Below are positions 13,434 through 25,500 of a DNA stretch of 64,000 nucleotides, piece after piece. Position numbers and translations under genes: made by a program. Source of the stretch: Tetrahymena thermophila SB210 (Eukaryota > Ciliophora > Oligohymenophorea > Hymenostomatida > Tetrahymenidae); NCBI RefSeq assembly GCF_000189635.1, contig NW_002476270.1, positions 248,001 to 312,000 on the forward strand. Direction: 5' to 3'. Position 1 is the first letter of the stretch; the number at the start of each line of letters is the position of its first letter. Below the pieces are notes generated by a model. That model had not been told where the DNA came from. It searched no databases and saw only the letters and a list, made by a program, of their open reading frames with translations.

Positions 13434-14194
13434 CTCCCCTTTTACTAGATTATCTAACTTTAAACTTATGTGCCTCGTTTTATTATATTTTTTAAAAGAT
13501 TATCAAATATTTGTTTTTTTGCTGGCTTTTGCGCCTTTAATATTTGATTAGTTTTTATTACAATATATTTGATTTTATTAAAAAGAAATATAGTAGTAGA
13601 CTCCCTATTTCATTCATTAATATATACAAATATGCATAAGTACATACATAAAAAATTCATCAAAATCAAAAAGAGATTAAAATAGCATATAAAGATATAA
13701 TTTTTCAATTAACATTTTTACTAAGTTAATAAAATAAGAGTATCTTAAATATTCTTATCAATATTTTTTATTTATTTATTATCAAAATAAAGACTGCGTC
13801 TAAAAATTTTGATATGTACTTTTTCTGAACAGTCAGAGTGTCGTAGCATACATTTTCTAATACCTAAAATATATATTTTTTTATTCAGTTATGTGCATAA
13901 AGGCATTTTTTCAGAATTTTTTGTTAACTGATGAGAAAAATTCTTGTTGAAGTATCATTTTTTTTGATGTATGAATTAGCTTTAAAAAAGTATGGAAGAA
14001 TCAGAACGTAAAAATTCCTTTTATAAAATTGATCAATTAAAAATAATTTTTTCCCATTAAAAAATATAGGTTTAATATTTTTTTAAATAAATAATAAAAG
14101 TATTTTTTTATTTAATAAATTTATTTATTGTTAATAATTTTTTAATACAAAAATAGTAGTTTTAATATAAATTTATATATTATTTGCTAATAAT
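13434..14194. other. Intergenic spacer between tandem minus-strand genes
   Basis: About 760 bases of AT-rich DNA between the start of the exportin-like gene and the end of the IPGYxG-motif gene. No supportable gene or RNA. It should include the promoter of the exportin-like gene at its left end. Confidence 0.5.
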
Positions 14195-15425
14195 TCAAAG
14201 TTTAAGAGATGAAACTGTTGAAAAGCAATGTTCTCTGAGAAAACCTCTTTGATTAACTGGAGCCTTAGGTTGATGACCAGCATATCCAGGAATTTTAGTA
14301 TGACTATATTTCAAAATAATTTAAAAACTAAAAAAATAAAATTTTATAATTTTACTAATTATCCACTATGGTTGCTCTAGATTTATCAATTCTTGAATTT
14401 AAAGCTGCAGCATGTTCAAGTGATTTACCAACAGTTCTTGCTGCAGGAATAAAACCAGTATAGTTAGGAATATGGAAAGTAGATTTAGTAGTACCCATTC
14501 TAATTTTAAATTTTAATTAAAAATAATTTTTTTTGTTAAAATTTACTTTAAAGGATCTTCGTGTTTATTAATTATTTCATTGCCATATTCATTCAATTTA
14601 TCAGTTGGCTTTGTGCCAAATTCTCCAAAGGTAGTTTTATATTCAGTAGGCCCTATTTTACTAAAATAAATAATTACATTTTGTAATTTAACTCTATTTT
14701 AAAAAGTTTCATTTTATTATAAAAATAAACTTTTATGAAGATTTGACTTTTTAATTATAAAATTAAAAGTAAAACTATACCTATCAACTTAGTGGGGCTT
14801 AAGATGATAGGACCATTCTGGTCTTGAAGCTTTACTATAGGAGTAAGGATCTTTAATATTAGCATTATAATTTGATTTCCAATGCTCTACACCTGTTTTC
14901 AATTTAGAAGTTTCATTATTAGGATCAAAGGTTTAATCCTTTCTATCACTGCCATATGAAAGAACACTCTTTCCAGTAGCTTAAAGTTGATATTAAGTCT
15001 AAAGTCCCTTCTTAACATGTGTATGGTTTTAATAATCTTTAGGCTATACTGCATTTGATACATCTACTTTATATACTGTTTTGTAATGTTGATGATTTTC
15101 GTACATAGAAGCGTCATCACGAGTTCTTTGTGCTAATTTTTAAAAATATTTAATGAATCAGTTTTGCTTATTGAAAATATTAATATTTTTTGACTATAAT
15201 AATTATAACAGCCATTTATTTATTTCGTCACTATGTATAAAATCAAGATTATTTCAGCAATATTGTAATTTTTTTTATCTATCATTTTATTTTATTTTTA
15301 AATAAAAAAGTACTTTATTCCCAAACATCGTTAGGAGAGAGAACTTATCTTCCTGGCTTTAGAGAGGGATATGGTTTATCACCATATGAAGAAAATCCTT
15401 AATATCCTGAAACTTTTGAAATCAT
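14195..15425 (-). CDS. Microtubule-inner-protein-like protein with IPGYxG motifs
   Basis: Minus-strand gene; start Met 15425 (MISKVSGYQGFSSYGDKPYP), stop TGA at 14195-14197, several introns. Exon 1 joins exon 2 through GTACTT...TTAG with a phase that preserves the frame (VWEQ then TQRTRDDASMYE). The protein carries related short motifs: VSGYQGF at the N-terminus, HIPNYTGFIPAAR near 14430-14490, and KIPGYAGHQPKAP near 14250-14300. Between them are Tyr/His/Lys-rich stretches (ENHQHYKTVYKVDV, SRPEWSYHLKPHQVDR). Short I-P-x-Y-x-G-x-x-P motifs of this kind are known in the FAM166/CIMIP2-type ciliary proteins that line the inside of doublet microtubules. The product has no membrane segment or signal peptide. 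It lies head-to-head with the axonemal dynein heavy chain gene, which fits a ciliary role. A specific orthologue is not claimed. Confidence 0.65.
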
Positions 15426-16511
15426 AATATTTGAAATTTGCAAAGACTATTAAAAAAAAAATATATTTTTTGTTTTCTTTGGGTTTTGCTATATAAATAA
15501 ATATTGCTCGTTATCAAATTTAGGATTTCTCTTATTCACACAAAAGTAAATTAATTAATTAAAAAGCAAACAATTAAAAAGATAGTGATTGAATAAGAAA
15601 CAAATAACTTTTACAAAAATAATTAATCTAAATTTTTTCAGTTTAATCCAATCATTAAATCAAGAACAGTTTTAATATTTCAAAAAAAATAAATATGATA
15701 TTTTAATTTAATTTAAACATTTTCTGTATTATTTATTTATCTATTAAAGACCACTTAAATAAGTTTTGAAAATATTTTTATAAAGAAAATAAAAAAAAAA
15801 TAACTGCTTTTTATGCTTGATGAAAACTAAATGTTTGAATTATGTAAGATATTTATAAAATTGATTATACACTTATTCATTCTATTTTGCAAGTTGATTT
15901 AATTTTATAAATCAAAATTTAAAATAGAAACTGCTATAAATTTTACTGTTTTGACAATTAAAATAAGTGAAATATCAATTAAATTTACTGTATATTGTAA
16001 ATTTACATGAAGAATTTATTAATTATTTATTTATAACTCTCTCTTTCTTTTTCTTTGCTATTTAATTTATTCCAGTTCTTAATTAAAAAAATGTCATTTA
16101 TTTATATATTGATGATGCTGGCAAATAACATGATTTTTGATTTAAATTATGAATGAAATACAAAGTAAGAGGAAAAGAATAATAAAGGAAAATTATTAAA
16201 AGAAATCATTAACATAATCAAAAGGATTGATATTGTTTTTAAACAATAAAAAAGAAAACTTAAATTAATTTATATAATAAATACATAAAAATACAACATA
16301 TCTGGAGAGATATTAATTAATTAGCATAGCAAATAAATAGCTTATCTGTCCATTTTTTGTGTGTTATTACTGAAAAAAAAAAATAGAAAAGCGACTTGAA
16401 GTTCTAATAAGCATATACTATTGATACATATATTTTACAGGTGAACATCAAACCAAATAAAGCCAGGTTGTTGAGAAATTTAAAAAGCTATTTAAATAAT
16501 AATTAATAGAT
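15426..16511. promoter_or_regulatory. Divergent spacer between two ciliary genes
   Basis: 1.09 kb between the start codons of the motif-repeat protein (minus) and the dynein heavy chain (plus). Entirely AT-rich; I see no gene. A candidate 5' UTR intron acceptor (ATATATTTTACAG) ends at 16440, about 70 bases before the dynein start. It must hold both promoters and could coordinate them, but no known site is recognised. Confidence 0.45.
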
Positions 16512-19500
16512 ATGAATAGGAAATAATTGTTTGGTGACGAAAATCCAGATGATGATAAGCGTATATCTAGTGGAGATTAACCAGTATAAAACATTAAAAT
16601 CATTACTAAGACTTAGTCGTAAGGTGGTTTTGGAATTAATAATTTAGCTGGACGTCTTTACGATAAAGGCTTTAATTTAAAGACAATGCCATCAGTAAAG
16701 CGTGATGCTAATTCATACTAAGACAAAGTTTTGACAGCAAATTTAACTAATTTATAAAATCGTAAAACCAAATTAGTGCCACTGATTTATCAACCTTAAT
16801 CTGTAGTTTTGCACAATGGTAAAAGAGTTCATGCAGTGGTTATGCCAGGAGGATAGCTAGAGTAGGATGGATTTAATCAATCATAAATGGGGACAACAAG
16901 CTATGGCGGCAGTGGAGCATTAACTTAGTTTGGATCTACATAATAGCCTAATTTCTTCCGTTAAACAGCAAAATCCACATTTAATGGCTAATTTAAGCTT
17001 AATTTTGGATAATAAAATGATGATGGCGCCCCTTAATCTAGAGGAATGTAAATTTAAAGCGCATAAAAGAGTTTAAGAGGTGAATCTCAGCCTCCTTTGG
17101 AAAATGAAATTCAACCTTTAAATAAATCAAGAACTGATAATATGGACTTTAAAAATTTTATGTATAAAACCCATGAGCTATTTCCTTAAAATCCTTTAGA
17201 AAGTGGTCAAAAAGTTTAGATAAGCCAGAGTTAAAATAAATTACCTCCAATTGACCGTTCTTAGCTAGGATCAGCATAGCAATAAAATAATAATAATATA
17301 AATCTTGGCTCGACATAAGTAGGATTTAAAGGAAGCTTCATGGAAGCTGATAAGGCTTTTTTAAAAATTAATGGTTTTTCAGATGTTGAAATGGATAGAA
17401 CAAAAAGACTTGTTGGAAGGATTTCTGGAAAATAAAATATAGACTAAAGGTATAGAAATACAATGGGCCAAACAGGAGGATTCGGCTCATTTAAAAAAAA
17501 AAAGACAGACGAAGAAGAACTTGATTAAAATTAGCAGCATCCTCTTCCTGATTACAAAGGAGAATTTACTGTAGTATAGAGTGAAGAATAATAGAATTAA
17601 TTAGGTGCAAACTTTGAAAAAAAAGGAAGAAATCCTAAATTAGATCTTTATATTGAGCTTATTTTAAAAAATGTAGTTCATGTTCACGAATTTTAGTATT
17701 TGATACGTGACGATAAAGATAAAGATGATGATGATCCTTACAATCTTATTGTTGCTGACTATAAAGATATAAAAGCTAAAGAAAAAGCTGGCACTCTTAA
17801 GGAATTTTACACGATTTCAAAAAAAGGTCTTACTCATTACATCAATGGCAAACCAGTTGAATTTATAGGTCTTGCAGTGTGGATGAAGGTATGAACTAAT
17901 CATTTTAATTAATTACAAAAATATTTTCTTTCAAAAATTTTCCAAAGAGATCAAACTAATTTTAGATTTAAATAGACGCTGTTAAAAGTATTAATTATGA
18001 AATTAAATAATTGATCAGTTTCATTTCTGATAAAATTGATAATTAGATTGATATAGAAAAATAAAATTCAAAATAATTCAAAGAATTTAAGTAAGCAATC
18101 AAATGAGCAAGTCAATAATCAAGCATCTAAATGATTAAAAACTTTAAAATAAAATAAAATAATTTAAATTAATATATTTTTATTAAATTACAGGAAAGAG
18201 AACATTATGATCAAATTAAAAGTTTAAAATTCTTTACTAAATTTAGAAAATGGAAAACTTTAAAAATGTGGAGAAAAAATGTTATTAAGCACAAAACTGC
18301 TACTTGCGCCAAGGCTTTAAACGAAAAGCTATTTATCCTAAATAAAACATTCCGTGATACTATTCTTTAATTCCGTTCAAATACTTATGATATGATGGAA
18401 TCTTAGCGTTTTATTAGCGTAGATAACAATTCATACACAGGAGCTGATTCTACTTACACTTTAGATGAGTTTAAAAATTTGTAGGAGTAAACCAGAAAGA
18501 AAATAACAGATAAAATTTAAGAATATTCTAAGAAATGCAGAACTATTGTAAAAAGTGGCTTCGACGAATCTCTTAATGAGCTTAGAAGAAACGTCTACAT
18601 GGCAAACAATGAAGAAGATTATCAAAATTCAAGAAAATAAAATTAAAATTTCTTTAGGTAATCTTTTTACATAATAAAATATTTCAATTTTTACTATTTA
18701 ATTTTTTATTAGACTTAAAGAATCTGCCTATGAGAATCTCGGCTTTTCAGATAATATGAATTACGAATAAAGATCTGAGCTTAGAAAAGTTTGTACTAAA
18801 TTCTTACGTTTTTCTTATTTAGTTGACTTCTTGGCTATGGAATCATTAAGCAACATATTTAAGTACAGTGTTGCAGAACTTGAAAATAAGCTAACATGTT
18901 TGGTTGATGAGGATTTCTTCTATGAATAATAGAAGCTCAAAAATAATTAAAATATGAATAACGATCCTCTCTTTTTAGTTGAAATTAATCCTGGTTTTGA
19001 ACCAATACCTGATGATGCTACTGTTATCGAACCTATTAAAGAATTTATGCCTAAACCTTTTGGTGAAGATACTGAAAAGTAATTTAATATACTCCACCAT
19101 GTCAGACTTAAAGAACCAAAGAAAAAGACTGAAGAATAAAAAGCTGCTGATGCTGCAAAAAAAAAACCTAAAAAATAGAATGAAGATGGTGAAGATGAAG
19201 AGGAAGAAGAAGATGATGAAGATGAAGAAGGTGTTGTTCCAGATGAAAATAGGACATATAATCGTAAAATTGTTCCTACTATAACTGAAAAATGGATTAG
19301 AATATCTCCTGACAGAGAAACTATTATTTCAGACATATTACGTTGTATTGCAGAAGGTACAAACTCAATTTAGGCTTTTGAAAGATGGAGTAGACATGAC
19401 GATATGACTATGTATAATAATAAAAATAGAATTCTTTATTTTAAAAATTTTATTTAATAGTTATGTTAGCGTTTTAGAAGAGTGGGATGATATGGTTGGA

Positions 19501-22500
19501 GATGATTGGGAGCATCCAGATACCAATTACTTAAATCCTTAAGATTGGATTGATGGAGGATCACCTTAAGATAAATTTTAAAAGACATTTAGAGAGCTCA
19601 TTTCTAGTGCTTTTTCAAGATGTGATTCATTCATTAAAGATTCATTCCATAAATATCTTATTGAATATTGGGAAAATGAATAAATTGATTTAAATATTTT
19701 CCGTAATGAAAAACTTTTAAATCCTGGTGAGTCTTTTAACTGGACTTTAAGGAAACTTACAGATCAAAAGGAAGTTTATGAAAAAGAATTTCCTGATCAA
19801 AAAGATTTAGGTCTACTTAGATTGGACTTCAAAACCCTAAGAAAGAAAATTATAAATTTCCCTAATGAAATAATTAAAAAATTCTCTCTTTTCATGCCAG
19901 AGATGATTAGATTAAGAAATATCGAAGTCAAAGATTGGTAAATAGCATGATTTAAATTTTTATAATTATAATTAAATTTTTTAAATATCAAGGATGAATA
20001 ATGCAACAAACTTATTCAAAGGAGGTGGAGCAAACATTGATGAATTCGTAAAGAGAAGCAATAACCTTAAGATAGTTTAAAGATAACTACCTAAATATAA
20101 ATAAAAGTTTAGCGATATATAACATATTAGAAACATTATTATTGAAAATAAATTTGATATGAAAAAAGAAGATGTATCTGCTATTATAGACACACAAAAT
20201 GTTTAAAAAAGATTAGAATAAACTATTCTAAGTGCTGAAGAACTTGCTGAGAGAAATATAGAAAAGTAAATTTTTGATATTGTTTACAAATATTTATATT
20301 AAATAAATAAATAACTAGTTATATCCGTGATGTTAAAGAAGATTTAATCCCTAAATTAATCAAAGAAGTAGGTGAGTTAGATTCTCAAATATAAAATAAG
20401 AAATATCTCAGCGAGGAATTAGATATTAATGTAGCCATTAAAGAGTTAGAAGGCTTGTACAATGATGCTAAAAAGCTTGAAGATAACAGTAAATTATACA
20501 ATCATTATGAACATACCCTCGGATTACCTATAAGCAGATTCGAAGATCTGGAAATGCTCCTATAGGATGCTAACCTACGTTATTTAATGTGGAAGTCTTT
20601 AAAGGAATGGAAGGAGTTAATTTCAGGATGGGTTGATGGTAAGTTTAAAGATATTAACACTGAAGAAATTAAAAATAAGGCTGAATATTATAGTAAGATA
20701 GTTGCTCGTTGTGACAAAAAGCTCCCTTAAAATGCCATTCTTACTGAACTTAAAAAATTGGTTACTGATTTCCGTAATACTATGCCTATTGTCTTAGCAT
20801 TACGTAACGAAAACTTAAAGGATTATCATTGGAGAGACATCAAGAAAATTATTGGTGAATTTGAGATAAATGATGAATTCACTTTAAAGAAATTGATTGA
20901 TATGAAAGTTGTAGATTTCATGGAAGAAATTTAAGAAATTTCAATTCAAGCAACTTAAGAAGCTTCTTTAGAAAAATAGTTCCAAGAAATTAGCGAAAAA
21001 TGGAACAAATAAGAATTTACTTTAGCTCCTTACAAGCATCACTAACCTCGTACAAAGGACGCTTATGTACTTGATTAACTTGATGAGCTCTTTGCTGCTA
21101 TAGATGAATATTTGGCTAACTTGAACAATATCCTAGGTTCTCGTTATCTTAAAAAAATTCGTGAGGAAGTTGAGAAGTTCTAGAAAAACGTGCTTTATAG
21201 TTAAGAATGTATTGATGATATGCTTGCAGTTTAAAAGAACTGGATTTATTTAGAAAATATTTTTTCTTCTAACGAAATTAAAAGTAAACTTAGAGAAGAA
21301 ACTTAATAATTTGAAGGTGTAGATAAATTCTTCAAAAACTAAATGTCTAAAGCAAATAAAGGTCAAGGAAAGCTAATTCATAAATTTATAATTTAACCTA
21401 GCAAATCAACTGCTGCTGCTGCTCCTCAACCAGCAGAAGCTTAAAAAGATTAAAAGGAAGGAGATAAAAAGGAAGTGAAAACTCAAAAAAATGATACTTT
21501 GAGCTAATGGCGTAAGCACAAAGATACTCTTAATAGTATTCAAAAAGCATTAGACGACTATCTTGAAGATAAGCGTGGTGAATTCCCTCGTTTCTATTTC
21601 TTAAGTAATGATGAACTTATTGAAATTTTAGCTAAGGCTGGTGATATCGAGGCTATTTAGCGTAACTTAAAGAAATGCTTTGATGGCATCCATCGTTTAA
21701 ATATTGATTCCAACAATTCTATAAAGGGTATGATTTCTCCAGAAGGCGAGACAATAGAGTAAATAAAAATTAACATAATATTTTCTTTAATAGTATTTTA
21801 ATTAATTTTAGGTTTAACAAATTCTTTACTGCTAAGGGAGAAGTAGAAAAGTGGTTATTATAAGTCTAAGAATAAATGAGAGAAAGTCTTAAGAAAGCAA
21901 TTAAAAAAGGAAAACAAGATATTGATAAAGATAACAAAGAAAGAAAGGATTGGGTATTATAACATCCCGCTTAAGTTGTGGCTACCGTTTCTAACATTAT
22001 GTGGACTCAAAGCACAGAAATTTTTATTTAGTAACAAGGTGATGCTGATGCTGATAATCCCTTAGAGAATTGGTACAAGATAAACATTTAATAACTATAA
22101 GAATTAACTGCTCTTATCACACAAGGCCTTGATCCATTAAAACACAAATCTATAGTTGCTCTTATTACTTAGGATGTTCATGCAAGAGATATAGTTTACA
22201 AATTATGGGAAGAAGGAACTTGTTCAGTAAATGATTTTGAATGGTAAAAACAATTACGTTATTACTATTATGAAGAGCCTGAAAATGAAGTATAAGTAAA
22301 GCAAGTAAATGCAAAGATTAAGTACGGAAATGAATATCTTGGTGCAACTACAAGATTAGTTATTACTCCTCTGACTGATAGATGTTGGATTACAATTACA
22401 GGTGCTCTCAACATTAAGCTTGGTGCAGCTCCCGCAGGTCCAGCAGGTACTGGAAAGACAGAGTCAACAAAAGATTTAGCTAAAGCTCTAGGTGTATTTT

Positions 22501-25500
22501 GTGTTGTCTTTAACTGTTCTGATTAAATTGAATATTAAATGATGGGTAGATTATTCTCAGGTTTAGCTTAATAAGGTGCTTGGGCATGTTTAGATGAATT
22601 CAATCGTATTGATATTGAAGTCTTGTCAGTTATTGCTCAATAACTTCTAACTATTCGTCAGGCATTAATGAAAGGAATCAAGGATGATGAAAAATTCTTG
22701 TTTGTTGACAGAATGATCCCTCTTAAAGGTATTTTTTTTATTTATTATTGATTATTTTAATAACTATTTGTATGATAAATAGCTGATGGATATGGTGTTT
22801 TTATCACAATGAATCCTGGTTATGCTGGACGTACTGAATTACCTGACAATCTTAAGATTCTTTTCAGACCTGTAAGTATGATGATTCCTGATTATAGATT
22901 AATTGCTGAAATTATGCTTTTTGCAGAAGGTTTTGTAAATGCAAATCCTTTATCAAAGAAAATGGTTTAATTGTACACTCTTTCATCATAACAACTTTCT
23001 CAGTAAGACCATTATGATTTCGGTATGAGAGCTGTCAAGTCAGTACTTGTTATGGCAGGTGCCTTAAAGAGAGCCTAGCCAGACTTAAAAGAAGATGTTG
23101 TGCTTATTAGAGCTATGAGAGACTCGAACGTACCTAAATTCTTAAAAGATGATTTACCTCTATTTTCTGCTCTTATCTAAGATCTTTTCCCCAACGAATA
23201 AATTCCAGATCCAGATTATGGTGAGCTTCCACAATAAATTGATCAATCGTTTGAACGCTTAAACTATTAAAAAGTAGAAGAATTAAAGCATAAAGTTATT
23301 TAACTTTTCGAAACATTCAACGTACGTTTTGGAGTTATGCTTGTTGGTGCTACCACTTCTGGTAAAAATAAAATCATACTCTTTTAAATTTTTTAGTAAA
23401 AATAATCAAATATTTAAAATAGGAAAAACTGCATGTTTTAGAACTTTAGCTGATTCTATGTCTCAATTAAGAAAGAGAGGATCAAAGGATAATAGATTCT
23501 AAGAAGTAAAAACCCATATATTAAATCCTAAATGCATTACAATGGGTGAGTTATATGGTCAAGTCAATCCCAATACATAAGAATGGCAAGATGGATTAGC
23601 TTCTTAAATCATGAGAGAAGCAGCTTCAGATGAAACTGAACTTCGCTAATGGGTAGTATTTGATGGACCTGTTGATGCCCTTTGGATTGAAAACATGAAT
23701 ACTGTGCTTGATGATAATATGATGTTATGTCTTGCTAATGGTCAAAGAATTAAACTTAGGACATAAATGCGTATGCTTTTCGAAGTTTAAGACTTGAGGG
23801 TTGCTTCACCAGCTACAGTCTCTCGTTGCGGTATGGTCTACTTAATGTAAAAAATACATTTTAAATTTAATAAGATAAATTAGTAAAATTTTTTTTTTCA
23901 AGGTATGAAAACTTAGGATGGAGACCTTTTGTTTAGTCTTGGATAGAAAAGAAATTTACAACAAAATTAGATTTAAATGACTAAGTAGAAGTAGAGGAGG
24001 TTCTTAGCAAAGAATTAAGAACTCACTTATATACTCTTTTCGATGAGAAGGTTGATTTCTTTATAGATCATATTAGAAAGATGAAAGAACCAATTGCAAC
24101 TTGCGACCTTTAATTGGTTAACTCACTTTGTAATTTGATTGAGTGTTTCATAAGCGAAGAATATGGATTTAAGAAAAATGAAAGACCAGATTTCAAAAAA
24201 AGATATCTTGATCATGCCTTTGCTTTTGCTTTTATCTGGAGTATGTGTTCTACAGTCAATGAATTAAACTATGATAAAGTAAATTTGAATAAATAAAAAA
24301 AACATTATAAACCGTTTTTAATAAGTTATTAATTAATTTCATATTTAAACATAAAAGTTGGACATTTTAATTAGAGATAAATTCCCTCTTTGTATTTTCC
24401 CTAATTAAGGAACTGTTTATTCTTTCTTCTTAGACGTAGGTTCCTAACAACATAATGATTTAACATTTAGACATTGGAATGATAAAACACCTGAGTTTGT
24501 TTATGATAAAGAAATTCCTTACTTTAACTTGCTAGTGCCTACTCTAGACACTGTTCGTTATAGTTTCTTTACAGAATGGCTACTTTCATTTAAAAAGCAT
24601 ATGTATTTAACAGGTATGAGTGGTACTGGTAAATCAGTTATTCTATCCACAATATTGACATAGATTTCAGAAACAAGAAACGTTGATCATTTCAGTCTAA
24701 TTTTCTCAGCTTAAACATCTTCTAAAGTTACATAATTGACAATTGAAGGTAATTTGATAATTCTTTTTGATATTGATAAAAATTTAAAATCGAAAATTAG
24801 GAAAATTGGAAAAAATTAAAAAAACATTATTGGGTGCCAAACCTAATAGAAAGACTGCTGTATTTATTGATGATATTAATATGCCTTCTGTTGAAGAGTA
24901 TGGAGCATAACCTCCTATTGAATTATTAAGATTCTTGGTAGATAAAGGTGGATTATATGATAGAAAAGAAAGATTCTGGAAGGATATTTAAGATACCATT
25001 CTTTGTATCTGCTCTGCCCCTCCAGGTGGTGGTAGAAGTATGTTAACTCCTCGTTTCACAAGACACTTTAATTTATTGTGTGTACCATAACCTACAAGAG
25101 ATATTCTTTTTAAAATATTTGAGTCATTACTAACAGGTTTCTTCAATACAGGTTTCCCAGATACTGTAAAAAGAATGGCTGATGCTATTGTAAATGGTAC
25201 CATAGATGTGTATCAAACAATCGCAATAGAGCTAAAAGCAAAACCTTCTAAATTCCATTATACATTTAATCTTCGTGATGTCTCTAAAGTTTTCTAGGTA
25301 TGATAAAACTTTTTAAATCTTTAAGTAAATTTAAAATATTTTTAAAAGGGTATTATGATGACTACGCCATATGGTGGTGTTAGAGATGAAAATAGTGCAA
25401 CAAAACTATGGATACATGAAGTACAAAGAGTCTTCCATGATAGACTTATTAATGATGAAGATAGAGATTGGTTCTATGAATATATTATGCAATTGCTCGG

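Noticed and set aside
18947-19336. Minus-strand 129-codon frame with a poly-Ser run
   Set aside because: Antisense of the acidic GAA/GAT insert in the dynein gene.
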